Positions 45,243 through 53,473 of a stretch of DNA of 64,000 nucleotides are shown in pieces. Source of the DNA: Streptomyces sp. CBMA29. Its GTDB lineage: Bacteria > Actinomycetota > Actinomycetes > Streptomycetales > Streptomycetaceae. The stretch's first letter is position 1; every line of letters begins with the position of its first letter. The notes beneath the pieces are model-generated. The model did no database searches and was not told the origin of the DNA. It was given only the letters and a program-made list of their open reading frames with translations. Both the position numbers and the translations under genes were made by a program. The DNA is taken from NCBI RefSeq assembly GCF_014596445.1, contig NZ_MECL01000035.1:62001-126000 (forward strand). Reading direction: 5' to 3'.

Positions 45243-46085
45243 CTACGCCCGCCCGTCAACGCCGCCCTTTCGCGGCGGCCACGGGAAGAAACCACTCGTC
45301 CGGGCGACGTACTCGGCATAGCCGGGCCGCTGCGCCATGTGCCGTTCCAGCAGCGGCTTCCCGCTGCCCCGCAGGAGCAGGAAGCTGATGGTCAGCGGCC
45401 CGAGCACGGCCAGTACGACCGCGCCCGCCGCCGACGACCAGCGGGCGCCGTCGCACGCCAGCACGTACAGCCCCCACCAGACGCAGAAGTCGCCGAAGTA
45501 GTTGGGGTGCCGGGTCCAGGCCCACAGGCCGCGGTCCATCACCTGACCGCGGTGCGCGGGATCGGACTTGAAGCGGGCGAGCTGGTGGTCGCCGACCGCC
45601 TCGAAGACCAGCCCGACCAGGCACAGCGCCGCGCCGACCGCCGCCGCCGGGCCGACGGACCCCGGCAGATAGCAGGCGACCTGCACCGGCAGCGACACCA
45701 CGCACACCAGCAGGCCCTGGAGCAGGTAGACGATCCGGAAGGCGTACCCGTTGCGGCGGTCGGCCGGGACCTTGGACAGCATCTTCTCGTAGCGCGGATC
45801 CTCGCCGTGGCCACGGCCGCGCCAGGCGATGTGCCCGGCCAGCCGCAGCCCCCACACCACGGTCAGGACGAGGACCAGCAGCCGGCGCCCGTCGTCACCG
45901 TGCCCCGATGACACCCCGTACGACACGACGGCGACCGCCGCGAAGGCGGCGCCCCACGCCACGTCGACCACCCGGTGCATGCCCTTGGCCACCGCGACCG
46001 CGAAGGTCACCAGCATCACGGCGAGTGCCGCGCCCGCCGTCGCCCCGAGATTCACGCAGAAAGCGCCCCACGGAAAACCGTTCAC
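45243..46085 (-). CDS. DUF1295 membrane protein (steroid-5-alpha-reductase-like fold)
   Basis: Membrane protein of 280 aa with about seven hydrophobic segments and the DUF1295 signature WTRHPNYFGDFCVWWGLYVLA near residue 190 and PLLERHMAQRPGYAEYVARTSGFFPWPP at the C-terminus. The fold is related to isoprenylcysteine methyltransferases and steroid reductases, which use cofactors at the membrane. It corresponds by context to the DUF1295 gene of the mycobacterial sigK locus. The GTG start overlaps the upstream stop (GTGA). It is the last gene of a four-gene minus operon; it probably acts on lipids with its neighbours. Confidence 0.9.
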   Translation of the reverse strand: MNGFPWGAFCVNLGATAGAALAVMLVTFAVAVAKGMHRVVDVAWGAAFAAVAVVSYGVSSGHGDDGRRLLVLVLTVVWGLRLAGHIAWRGRGHGEDPRYEKMLSKVPADRRNGYAFRIVYLLQGLLVCVVSLPVQVACYLPGSVGPAAAVGAALCLVGLVFEAVGDHQLARFKSDPAHRGQVMDRGLWAWTRHPNYFGDFCVWWGLYVLACDGARWSSAAGAVVLAVLGPLTISFLLLRGSGKPLLERHMAQRPGYAEYVARTSGFFPWPPRKGGVDGRA

Positions 46086-47497
46086 CGGCCTCCCGCCGAG
46101 CCTTCCGCGTGCCCGGCCCCAGCGGCCTCAGTGGCCTCAGTGGCTCCAGCAGAATCAGCAGGATCAGCAGCTCCCGCCGAGCCCTCCAGCACGATCTGCC
46201 GCACATCCAGGTACCCGGACCGGAAACCGGCCTCCGAGTAGGCCAGATAGAACGTCCACAGCCGCCGGAAGACCGCGTCGAAGCCGAGCGCCGCCACCTC
46301 GTCCGCACACCGCGCGAACCGCTCGCGCCACAGCCGCAGCGTCTCCGCGTAGTGCGGCCCGAACGCCTCGGCGCTGACGATCCGCAGCCCGGTGGCCTCG
46401 CCGCTCACCTCGGAGATGGCCTCGGCGGAGGGGATCATGCCGCCGGGGAAGACGTACTTGTGGATCCAGGTGAAGGTCGGAAGGCTCACCAGCATCCGGT
46501 CGTGCGGCATGGTGATCGCCTGGAGCGCGATCCGGCCGCCGGGTGCGAGCCGCCGCTCCAGGGTGCGGAAATACTCCGGCCAGAATTCGTGGCCGACCGC
46601 CTCGATCATCTCGACGCTGACCACCGCGTCGTACTCGCCCTCGACCTCGCGGTAGTCGCGCAGCAGCACCTCGACACGGTCCTGGAGCCCGGCGGCGCGG
46701 ACCCGTTCCAGCGCCAGTTCACGCTGCTCGCGCGAGAGCGTCACGCTCACCACACGGGCGCCGCGGGATGCCGCGCGCACCGCCAGTTCGCCCCAGCCGG
46801 TGCCGATCTCCAGCAGCCGGGTGCCTGGACCGACCCCGGCCGCGTCCAGCAGCAGGTCGATCTTGCGGTGCTGGGCGGCGGGCAGCAGGTGCTCGTCGGC
46901 CGGGAAGCCGCGGAAGACCGCGGAGGAGTACGTCATCGTCTCGTCGAGGAAGAGCGAGAAGAGATCGTTGGACAGGTCGTAGTGCCGGTGGATGTTGTCG
47001 CGCGCGCCCTCGCGGGTGTTGCGCTGCGCCTCCGGCCGCCGCCTGGCCCACGCGCCGCGCAGCCGTTGCAGGGACGGCGGTACGAGGGTGGCGACGTTGT
47101 CGGCGAAGACCGTGAGCACACCGGTCAGGTCGTCCGCGTCCCACTCCCCGGCCATGTACGACTCGCCGAAGCCGATCAGGCCCTCGGCGCCGATCCGGCG
47201 GAAGAAGGAACGCGGGTCGTGCACCCGCATCAGCGGGCCGCCGAGCCCCAGCGTGCGGGCGCCCTCGCCCGCGTCGTCGCCGTCCGCGCCCGCCAGCCGC
47301 ACCCGCAGCGGCAGCCGTTCCAGCGCCCTGCGGACGAGGAAGGCCGCGACGGCCGCACGCGCGGCCGAACAGCGGGGCGCCGCCGCGACATCCGGCCAGC
47401 GCTCGGCGTCGACCGCCGCGCGCACCCTGGACGTCGACATGGGCGAGATGGCGGCCCCGGTAGTAACCGGGGCGGCCGGAGTGGATGACACGGTCAC
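46082..47497 (-). CDS. cyclopropane-fatty-acyl-phospholipid synthase-like methyltransferase
   Basis: SAM-dependent lipid methyltransferase of 471 aa with the CFAS N-terminal domain (RSFFRRIGAEGLIGFGESYMAGEWDADDLTGVL near residue 120) and a Rossmann methyltransferase core: NIHRHYDLSNDLFSLFLDETMTYSSAVF near 185, RLLEIGTGWGELAVRAASRGA near 245 (SAM loop) and VSVEMIEAVGHEFWPEYF near 315. It corresponds to UfaA1 of the mycobacterial sigK locus and may modify unsaturated acyl chains of phospholipids. Start GTG 47495-47497 follows AGGAGG and overlaps the upstream stop. The C-terminal 25 residues are Ala/Glu/Gly-rich. Confidence 0.92.
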   Translation of the reverse strand: MTVSSTPAAPVTTGAAISPMSTSRVRAAVDAERWPDVAAAPRCSAARAAVAAFLVRRALERLPLRVRLAGADGDDAGEGARTLGLGGPLMRVHDPRSFFRRIGAEGLIGFGESYMAGEWDADDLTGVLTVFADNVATLVPPSLQRLRGAWARRRPEAQRNTREGARDNIHRHYDLSNDLFSLFLDETMTYSSAVFRGFPADEHLLPAAQHRKIDLLLDAAGVGPGTRLLEIGTGWGELAVRAASRGARVVSVTLSREQRELALERVRAAGLQDRVEVLLRDYREVEGEYDAVVSVEMIEAVGHEFWPEYFRTLERRLAPGGRIALQAITMPHDRMLVSLPTFTWIHKYVFPGGMIPSAEAISEVSGEATGLRIVSAEAFGPHYAETLRLWRERFARCADEVAALGFDAVFRRLWTFYLAYSEAGFRSGYLDVRQIVLEGSAGAADPADSAGATEATEAAGAGHAEGSAGGR

Positions 47498-48297
47498 CGC
47501 ATTCCCTCCTGAACGTGATGGCTGGGCCGCGGCCTTACGGGCAGGCCGCGCAGATACAGCAGAACACCGTGGAATCTGATCCCGGCGGAGACGAGGAGCG
47601 TCGACCACGGATGGCGTACAGCGGCCCGCAGCAGTCCGGCCGTGGTGGCCGGGCGGCGGTCGCCGCTCACGGTCGCGGTGAAGGGGCGTTTTCCGTCCAG
47701 TTCCAGATGGACTGTCACGGAAAGACGGCTGCCCGGCTCCGGCACCCGCATGCGGTAGCCGCCCTCCACGGGGAAGAACGGGGAGACGTACAGCTCCTTG
47801 GCGGTCGAGGCACGGCCCTCGGCGTCCGGCGCCAGCAGATAGCAGTGCCGCTCGCCATAGGTGTTGTGGACCTCCGCGACCACATGGCGGGGCGTGCCGT
47901 CACGCGCGTGGCACCAGTACAGGGTCAGCGGGTTGAAGACATGGCCGAGGACACGGGCGTGCGTGAGCATCAGCACGCGGCCGTCCGCCGGGGCCGCCCC
48001 CTGCGCGGCGAGAAACCGGTCGAGCCCTGCCCTGACCGAGGGCGCCGTACCGCCGAAGTGGTCCCGCGCCCGGAAACCGGCCAGCGGGCGCAGCGGGAGC
48101 GGCAGCCGCGGCATGTGGTCCAGGTCGACCAGCCACATATAGGTCCGCATACGGAAGGAGTGCCGCACGGGGCGGTTACGGGCGTGGGCGATCCGACAGT
48201 CGTACAGCGAAGGCGCCGCAGCCTCCGCCACCACTTCCGCCACTGCCTCCGCCTCCGCCGGGTCGTGCGTCGCGCCGTCAGGGACCGGAGCCGTCAT
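47494..48297 (-). CDS. DUF1365 protein
   Basis: Protein of 267 aa with the DUF1365 pattern: SLYDCRIAHARNRPVRHSFRMRTYMWLVDLDHMPRLPL near residue 30, VLMLTHARVLGHVFNPLTLYWCHARDGTPRHVVAEVHNTYGERHCYLLAPD near 105 and KELYVSPFFPVEGGYRMRV near 170. Its biochemistry is not established. It almost always sits between an FAD amine-oxidase-like gene and a CFAS-like gene, as here, so it probably takes part in the same lipid modification. The ATG overlaps the stop of the FAD gene (ATGA); the longer open frame lies inside that gene and is rejected. Confidence 0.9.
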   Translation of the reverse strand: MTAPVPDGATHDPAEAEAVAEVVAEAAAPSLYDCRIAHARNRPVRHSFRMRTYMWLVDLDHMPRLPLPLRPLAGFRARDHFGGTAPSVRAGLDRFLAAQGAAPADGRVLMLTHARVLGHVFNPLTLYWCHARDGTPRHVVAEVHNTYGERHCYLLAPDAEGRASTAKELYVSPFFPVEGGYRMRVPEPGSRLSVTVHLELDGKRPFTATVSGDRRPATTAGLLRAAVRHPWSTLLVSAGIRFHGVLLYLRGLPVRPRPSHHVQEGMR

Positions 48298-49685
48298 GAC
48301 CACTCCACCCCCAGCGCGCGCGCCGCCGCCACCCCGGAGGCGCAGCCGTCCTCGTGGAAACCCCAGCCGTGGTACGCGCCCGCGTAGGCGACCACCGGCC
48401 CGTTCAGTTCGGGCAGCCGTCGCTGCGCGGCCACCGACTCCGGCGTGTACTGCGGGTGTTCGTACGCCATCCGGTCCCGTACGGCGGAGGGATCGACCCG
48501 GTCGGCGCCGTTGAGCGTCACCACATAGGTGTCGGCGCCGTCCAGCCGCTGGAGGCGGTTCATGTCGTAGCTGACCAGGACGGCGCCGGCGTCCGAGGCG
48601 CAGGACGGCATCAGGTAGTTCCACGACGCGCGGGCGCCGGACGCGCGCGGCAGCACGCCGGTGTCGGTGTGCAGCAGCGCGGGATTGACGGTGTACGGGA
48701 TCGCGCCCAGCACCTCGCGCTCGGCCGCGGTGGGCTCGGCGAGCAGGCCCAGCGCCTGGTGCGGGTGGACGGCGACGACCACCGCGTCGTAGCGCTCGGT
48801 GGTGCCGTCCTCGACGGTGACCTCGGCGCCGCCGGGGACGCGGCGCAGCGCCGTCACCCGGCTGGAGGTGTGCACGGCGGACACCTCCTTGCCCACCCGC
48901 TCGACGTACGTACGGGAGCCGCCGGTGATCGTGCGCCAGGTGGGGGAGTCGCCGACGCTGAGCAGTCCGTGGTGGTCGAGGAAGCGGAAGAGGTAGCGGG
49001 CCGGGAAGTCCAGCGCGGTCGCGGGGGAGCAGGACCAGACGGCGGAGACCAGCGGGGTCATGAAGTGCTGGACGAAATAGGGGGAGTAGCGGCCGTCCGC
49101 GAGGAATTCCCGCAGCGTGCGGTCGGTGGCGGCAGCACCCGCACCCCCGTCAGCACCCGTATCCGAGCCCGTATCCGTGTCAGCACCCGTATCCGAGCCC
49201 GTATCCGCGGCAGCACCCGCACCCGAGCCCGTATCCGAGCCCGTATCCGAGCCGCTCTCCGCGAGCAGGCGGCGCGCCCCGCGGTGGAAGGCCGTGACCT
49301 CGGTCAGCATCCGCAGATACCGGCCGCGCAGCGCGTTGCGCGGCTGTGCGAAGAGCCCGCGCGGTCCGCGGGCCCCTGCGTACTCCAGGCCGCAGCCCTC
49401 GCACCGCACCGACATGCTCATCTCGGACTCCTGCGTGGCGACGTCCAGCTCGCGCAGCAGCCGCAGCAGGTTCGGGTAGGTGCGGGCGTTGTGCACGATG
49501 AAGCCGGTGTCGACGCTCAGGGACCGGCCGTCGGTGTCGGCCACGTCGTGGGTGTCCGCGTGCCCGCCGAGCCGGTCGTCCGCCTCGTACAGGGACACGT
49601 CACTCGCGCGGTGCAGCACGTGGGCGGCGGTAAGGCCCGCCACTCCGCTGCCTATCACCGCGATCCGACGTCGTTCGGCCGTCAT
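48294..49685 (-). CDS. FAD-dependent amine-oxidase-like protein
   Basis: Flavoprotein of 463 aa with the dinucleotide-binding start IAVIGSGVAGLTAAHVLHRASDVSLYEADDRLGGHADT and the family blocks FIVHNARTYPNLLRLLRELDV near 60 and HPHQALGLLAEPTAAEREVLGAIPYTVNPALLHTD near 305; it ends GPVVAYAGAYHGWGFHEDGCASGVAAARALG (FAD-binding). In the SigK-type locus it is the analogue of the mycobacterial Rv0449c-type oxidase. Residues about 144-180 are an Asp/Thr/Gly/Ser repeat not expected in the family (separate entry). Start ATG 49683-49685 has GAGGGG five bases upstream. It leads the minus operon from a SigK-type promoter. Confidence 0.92.
   Translation of the reverse strand: MTAERRRIAVIGSGVAGLTAAHVLHRASDVSLYEADDRLGGHADTHDVADTDGRSLSVDTGFIVHNARTYPNLLRLLRELDVATQESEMSMSVRCEGCGLEYAGARGPRGLFAQPRNALRGRYLRMLTEVTAFHRGARRLLAESGSDTGSDTGSGAGAAADTGSDTGADTDTGSDTGADGGAGAAATDRTLREFLADGRYSPYFVQHFMTPLVSAVWSCSPATALDFPARYLFRFLDHHGLLSVGDSPTWRTITGGSRTYVERVGKEVSAVHTSSRVTALRRVPGGAEVTVEDGTTERYDAVVVAVHPHQALGLLAEPTAAEREVLGAIPYTVNPALLHTDTGVLPRASGARASWNYLMPSCASDAGAVLVSYDMNRLQRLDGADTYVVTLNGADRVDPSAVRDRMAYEHPQYTPESVAAQRRLPELNGPVVAYAGAYHGWGFHEDGCASGVAAARALGVEWS
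49151..49254. repeat. 30-bp tandem repeat inside the FAD gene
   Basis: Three 30-bp units (49151-49180, 49181-49210, 49211-49240) plus a partial fourth, built from the 12-mer CCCGTATCCGAG. They are in frame and encode SDTG/ADTG repeats, an acidic flexible insert in the oxidase. The length is a multiple of three, so slippage changes only insert length. Confidence 0.85.
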
Positions 49686-49806
49686 GCGATCCCCTCGGTC
49701 AGTGCTCGATGTCCGGTGACACCCCGTGGTGCCCGGTGACGCCCCGTGCCCGGTCGGTGTCCGGCGCGGCCGGTACGGCGACCGGCACCGGTGCGCCCTC
49801 ACTGAT

Positions 49807-49835
49807 CATTCGTGGCCGCCCCCGCCGCGGATTGG
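49807..49835 (-). promoter_or_regulatory. SigK-type promoter of the FAD-DUF1365-CFAS-DUF1295 operon
   Basis: On the minus strand CCAATCC (49829-49835), a 16-base spacer and CGAATG (49807-49812). Ten bases around each box (ACCAATCCGC and GCCACGAATG) are identical to the divergent promoter at 49921-49949. It predicts a leader of about 115 bases before the FAD gene. Confidence 0.75.
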
Positions 49836-49920
49836 TGCGGGAGCGGAACGTTCCGGCGGTGATCTTCACGGTCCCCACCTGCGGCGGAGCCCGTCGCTCA
49901 GGGGAACGCGGAATCCCGTA

Positions 49921-49949
49921 CCAATCCGCTGAGCGCACAGCCACGAATG
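49921..49949 (+). promoter_or_regulatory. SigK-type promoter of the molybdoenzyme gene
   Basis: CCAATCC (49921-49927), 16-base spacer, CGAATG (49944-49949). Transcription should begin six or seven bases later, at the GTG 49956, so the mRNA is probably leaderless. The ATG at 49947 lies inside the -10 box and cannot be the start from this promoter. Confidence 0.75.
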
Positions 49950-49955
49950 CGGGAT

Positions 49956-51749
49956 GTGACCGACCAGGAGACCATCAGCCCCGGCAGTGTGCTGGAGCCT
50001 CATCAGCCACATGGCCCGAGTGCTGTCGGCCGGCTGCTGAGGGTCGTACTCGGGGCGCTGAGCGGGCTGTTGGCCGCGGCCGTGTCACTCGGTTTCGCCG
50101 AACTCGTCGCCGTGGCCGCCCGTCCCGAGGCCAGTCCGGTGACGGCGGTCGGCGGCGCGGTCATCGACCGCACACCGGTGTCCCTGAAGGACTACGCGGT
50201 ACGGAACTTCGGCACCAACGACAAGCTGGTGCTGCAACTGGGCATCGTCGCGATCCTGGCCCTCTTCGCCTTCGCGCTCGGCGTGTTCGCGCTGCGCTTC
50301 CGGCGCACGGGCTGCGCGGGCGTGCTGGCCTTCGGCGTCATCGGGGCGGTCGCCGCCTGGAGCCGTCCCGATTACCACCGCCTGGACGCGCTGCCGTCGA
50401 TCGTCGGCGCGCTGCTCGGAGCGGCGGCGCTGTGGCTGCTGACGGAGCGTCTCACGCTCCGCACCACACCGGCCGCGCGCCTGCCGGAACAGGCCACCGC
50501 GCCCGTCCCGCAGACGCCGACCGACCCGACCACCCTGACCGACCCGACCTCCCCGTCCCCCGTGGAGCACACCACGGAGGACGACGAGGACACCGTCGAG
50601 ACCCCTCTGCCGCGGACGGAAACGCCCGCCGCAGAGGCTGGGCCCACCTCCCGCCCCGCGTTCGACCGCCGTGGCTTCGTCCTGGCCGCTGCCGCCACGG
50701 CTGCCGCGTCCGCGGGTGCGGGAGCCCTGGGCCGCACCCTCAACAACCGCCGCGGTGCCGTCGCGGTGGCCTCACGGGCGGCCATCGCGCTACCCGCCCC
50801 GGCCTCCCGCGCCGCCGCCGTCCCGCGCGGCGCGGACCTGGGAATCCCCGGACTGAGCGAATTCACCACGCCGAACGCGAAGTTCTACCGCGTCGACACC
50901 GCCCTCGTCGTCCCGAAGATCGACGCCACCACCTGGCGGCTGCGCATCCACGGCATGGGCGTGGGCAAGGAGTTGACGCTCTCCTACGACGACCTGCTGC
51001 GCCGCGACCTGATCGAGCGGGACATCACGCTGACCTGCGTGTCCAACCAGGTCGGCGGCCCGTATGTCGGCAACGCCCGCTGGATCGGCGTCCGGCTGGC
51101 CGATCTGCTGCGCGAGGCGGGGGTCCGGCCCCCGTCGCGCGGTGGCAAGGCGGACCAGTTGGTGGCGCACTCGGTGGACGGCATGGCCATCGGCTCACCG
51201 GTGGAGACCGTGCTCGACGGCCGCGACGCGATGCTCGCGCTCGGCATGAACGGCGAGCCGCTGCCCTTCGCGCACGGCTTCCCCGTCCGCATGCTGGTGC
51301 CCGGCCTGTACGGCTATGTGTCGGCCTGCAAGTGGCTGCACGAGCTCGAACTGACCACCTTCGACTCCTACGACGCCTACTGGGTCAAGCGGAGCTGGTC
51401 GCGCGAGGCGCCGATCAAGACCGAGTCGCGGATCGACACCCCGAAGCCGTTCGCCAGCCCCAAGGCGGGCCGGGTGCCGGTGGCCGGAGTGGCGTGGGCG
51501 CAGCACCGGGGCATCGACCGGGTGCAGGTCCGGGTCGACGGCGGCCGGTGGCAGACCGCCCGGCTCGCGGACGAGGACAGCACCGACACCTGGCGGCAGT
51601 GGCTGTGGGAGTGGGACGCCACGCCCGGCAGTCACACGCTGGAGGTCCGCGCGACGGACCGTGACGGCTACACGCAGACCGACCACCGCGTCGGCACCGT
51701 CCCGAACGGTGCGACCGGCTGGCACTCGGTTGTGGTCAGCGTCGACTGA
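49956..51749 (+). CDS. molybdopterin-dependent oxidoreductase with membrane anchor
   Basis: Protein of 597 aa. Residues 25-165 hold about four hydrophobic segments; a Pro/Thr-rich linker follows; a Tat-like motif DRRGFVLAAAATAAASAGAGALG near 230 precedes the outside catalytic part, so that part is probably exported folded. The sulfite-oxidase-type molybdopterin domain has the Mo-ligand cysteine in ITLTCVSNQVGGPYVGNARWIG near 360 and PFAHGFPVRMLVPGLYGYVSACKWLHELEL near 435; a C-terminal dimerisation domain follows. The electron donor is unknown. The GTG at 49956 is preferred because the only visible promoter overlaps the upstream ATG (49947). Confidence 0.9.
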   Translation: MTDQETISPGSVLEPHQPHGPSAVGRLLRVVLGALSGLLAAAVSLGFAELVAVAARPEASPVTAVGGAVIDRTPVSLKDYAVRNFGTNDKLVLQLGIVAILALFAFALGVFALRFRRTGCAGVLAFGVIGAVAAWSRPDYHRLDALPSIVGALLGAAALWLLTERLTLRTTPAARLPEQATAPVPQTPTDPTTLTDPTSPSPVEHTTEDDEDTVETPLPRTETPAAEAGPTSRPAFDRRGFVLAAAATAAASAGAGALGRTLNNRRGAVAVASRAAIALPAPASRAAAVPRGADLGIPGLSEFTTPNAKFYRVDTALVVPKIDATTWRLRIHGMGVGKELTLSYDDLLRRDLIERDITLTCVSNQVGGPYVGNARWIGVRLADLLREAGVRPPSRGGKADQLVAHSVDGMAIGSPVETVLDGRDAMLALGMNGEPLPFAHGFPVRMLVPGLYGYVSACKWLHELELTTFDSYDAYWVKRSWSREAPIKTESRIDTPKPFASPKAGRVPVAGVAWAQHRGIDRVQVRVDGGRWQTARLADEDSTDTWRQWLWEWDATPGSHTLEVRATDRDGYTQTDHRVGTVPNGATGWHSVVVSVD

Positions 51750-51836
51750 CCCGTCGTCGCCCCGGCCACCACCCCCTACCGATGACTTTTCCGCACGCAC
51801 ATTTCGTATACACCGCACATATAGAGGAGAAAAACC

Positions 51837-52502
51837 ATGTTCCACCTCCGCGCCCGCCGCATCGCCGTCGCCGTGACGGCCGCCGCCGTACTGCCGCTGG
51901 CCCTCAGCGCCTGTTCGAGCGACGACAACAAGAAGGACGACTCGGCGGCGGCGAGCCCGTCCACCTCGGCGAGCGATTCGGGGATGGCGCCCACCAGCGA
52001 CGCTCCGAGTGACGCCTCGACGATGGACGCGCCCTTCGGGCCCGGCTGCGCCACGGTGCCCAAGGACGGCGCGGGCAGCTTCGACGGCATGTCCAAGGAC
52101 CCGGTGGCGACCGCCGCCTCGCACAACCCGGCGCTGTCGACGCTGGTCGCCGCCGTCCAGAAGGCCGGTCTTGTCGACACCCTGAACAACGCCCAGAACA
52201 TCACCGTCTTCGCGCCGACCAACGACGCCTTCGCGAAGATCCCGAAGGCCGACCTCGACAAGGTCCTCGCCGACAAGGCGATGCTCACCAAGATCCTCAC
52301 CTACCACGTGGTCGGCGAGCCGGTGAAGGCGCCCGAGGGTCTGTCCAAGGGCACCTACACCACGCTGGAGAAGGGCACCCTGACGACCTCGGGCTCCGGC
52401 GAGGCGTACAAGGTCAACGACACGGCGAACGTGGTCTGCGGCAACGTCACCACCGCCAACGCCACCGTGCAGATCATCGACACGGTGCTGATGCCCAAGT
52501 AG
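51837..52502 (+). CDS. fasciclin-domain lipoprotein (MPT70/MPT83-like)
   Basis: Secreted lipoprotein of 221 aa: signal MFHLRARRIAVAVTAAAVLPLALSAC with lipobox LSAC (Cys26), an Asp/Ser/Ala-rich spacer to about 60, then one FAS1 domain (SKDPVATAASHNPALSTLVAAVQKAGLVDTLNNAQNITVFAPTNDAFAKIP near 85-135, ending VCGNVTTANATVQIIDTVLMPK). The arrangement matches MPT83 of mycobacteria, whose expression depends on SigK. It follows the molybdoenzyme by 87 bases; that gap is AT-richer and carries a strong GAGGAG ribosome site. I saw no clear SigK box there, so read-through from the molybdoenzyme promoter is likely. Confidence 0.93.
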   Translation: MFHLRARRIAVAVTAAAVLPLALSACSSDDNKKDDSAAASPSTSASDSGMAPTSDAPSDASTMDAPFGPGCATVPKDGAGSFDGMSKDPVATAASHNPALSTLVAAVQKAGLVDTLNNAQNITVFAPTNDAFAKIPKADLDKVLADKAMLTKILTYHVVGEPVKAPEGLSKGTYTTLEKGTLTTSGSGEAYKVNDTANVVCGNVTTANATVQIIDTVLMPK

Positions 52503-52526
52503 CCCTTGGGGATCTGGCGTTACCGA

Positions 52527-53372
52527 TCACTCCGGACGGCCCGCGACGACGCGCAACAGGTGTTCCGCCACGGCGGACATCGCGTCGCGGGCCGGCCGCA
52601 GATAGCGCCGCGGGTCGACGACGGCCGGGTCCGCCGCCAGGTGGTCCCGTACCGCCCCGGTGAAGGCGATGTTCAGCGCCGTACCGATGTTGACCTTCAC
52701 CATCCCGGCCGCGACGGCCCGCCGCAGCTCGTCGTCGGGCACACCGGACGAGCCGTGCAGCACCAGGGGTACGGGTACGGCCGTGCGCAGCGCGGCTATC
52801 AGTTCGTGGTCGAGGCGCGCGGAGCGGTCGGTCATCGCGTGCGAACTGCCGACCGCGACGGCGAGCGCGTCCACCCCGGTCGCGGCGGTGAAGGCGGCGG
52901 CCTCGGCCGGGTCGGTCCGCACGCCGGGCGCGTGGGCGCCGTCCTTGCCGCCGACCTCGCCCAACTCGGCCTCGACCCAGGCGCCCTGGCCGTGCGCCCA
53001 CTCCACCATCCGCGCGGTGGCCCGGAGATTCTCCTCGTACGGCAGCTTCGACGCGTCGAACATCACCGAGGACGCCCCGGCCGCCACGCCCGCCCGCAGC
53101 AACTCCTCGCTCTCCACATGGTCCAGGTGCAGGGCGACCGGCACGGCCGCGCCCCGCGCGACCGCCGCCGCCCCCGCCAGCACCGGCTCGACCCGGCCGC
53201 CGTGGAAGGCCACCGCGTTCTCGCTGATCTGGAGGATCACCGGCAGCCCGGCCGCCTGCGCGGCGGAGGTGATCGCCTCCGCGTGCTCCAGCGTGATCAC
53301 ATTGAACGCGGCGACCCCGTGGCCCGCGGACCGGGCGGCGGTGACGAGTTCTGCGGTGGCGACGGCAGGCAT
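52527..53372 (-). CDS. class II fructose/tagatose-bisphosphate aldolase
   Basis: Zinc-dependent class II aldolase of 281 aa (KbaY/GatY/Fba type). Motifs: GVAAFNVITLEHAEAITSAAQ near residue 18, metal-binding VPVALHLDHVESEELL near 75, EAELGEVGGKDGAH near 130, VGSSHAM near 170 and VLHGSSGVPDDELRRAVAAGMVKVNIGTALN near 200. With the SIS-domain gene just upstream on the same strand it probably belongs to an amino-sugar or tagatose route rather than to glycolysis. Start ATG 53370-53372 follows GAGGA at five bases; the longer frame upstream is Arg/Thr repeats. Confidence 0.92.
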   Translation of the reverse strand: MPAVATAELVTAARSAGHGVAAFNVITLEHAEAITSAAQAAGLPVILQISENAVAFHGGRVEPVLAGAAAVARGAAVPVALHLDHVESEELLRAGVAAGASSVMFDASKLPYEENLRATARMVEWAHGQGAWVEAELGEVGGKDGAHAPGVRTDPAEAAAFTAATGVDALAVAVGSSHAMTDRSARLDHELIAALRTAVPVPLVLHGSSGVPDDELRRAVAAGMVKVNIGTALNIAFTGAVRDHLAADPAVVDPRRYLRPARDAMSAVAEHLLRVVAGRPE

Positions 53373-53473
53373 GGGATTCCTCGGGGTACGTACGGCGGTG
53401 CCGGTTTCACGGGTGCGGGCGGGGGTACGGGCGGCGGTCCGCCGAACAGCGGAGCGCCGCACGGGGGTTGGTG

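Noticed and set aside
51783..51815. SigK-type promoter directly before the fasciclin gene
   Set aside because: CGTATA could be a variant -10, but no CAATCC-like box lies 16 bases upstream; read-through from the molybdoenzyme promoter is simpler.
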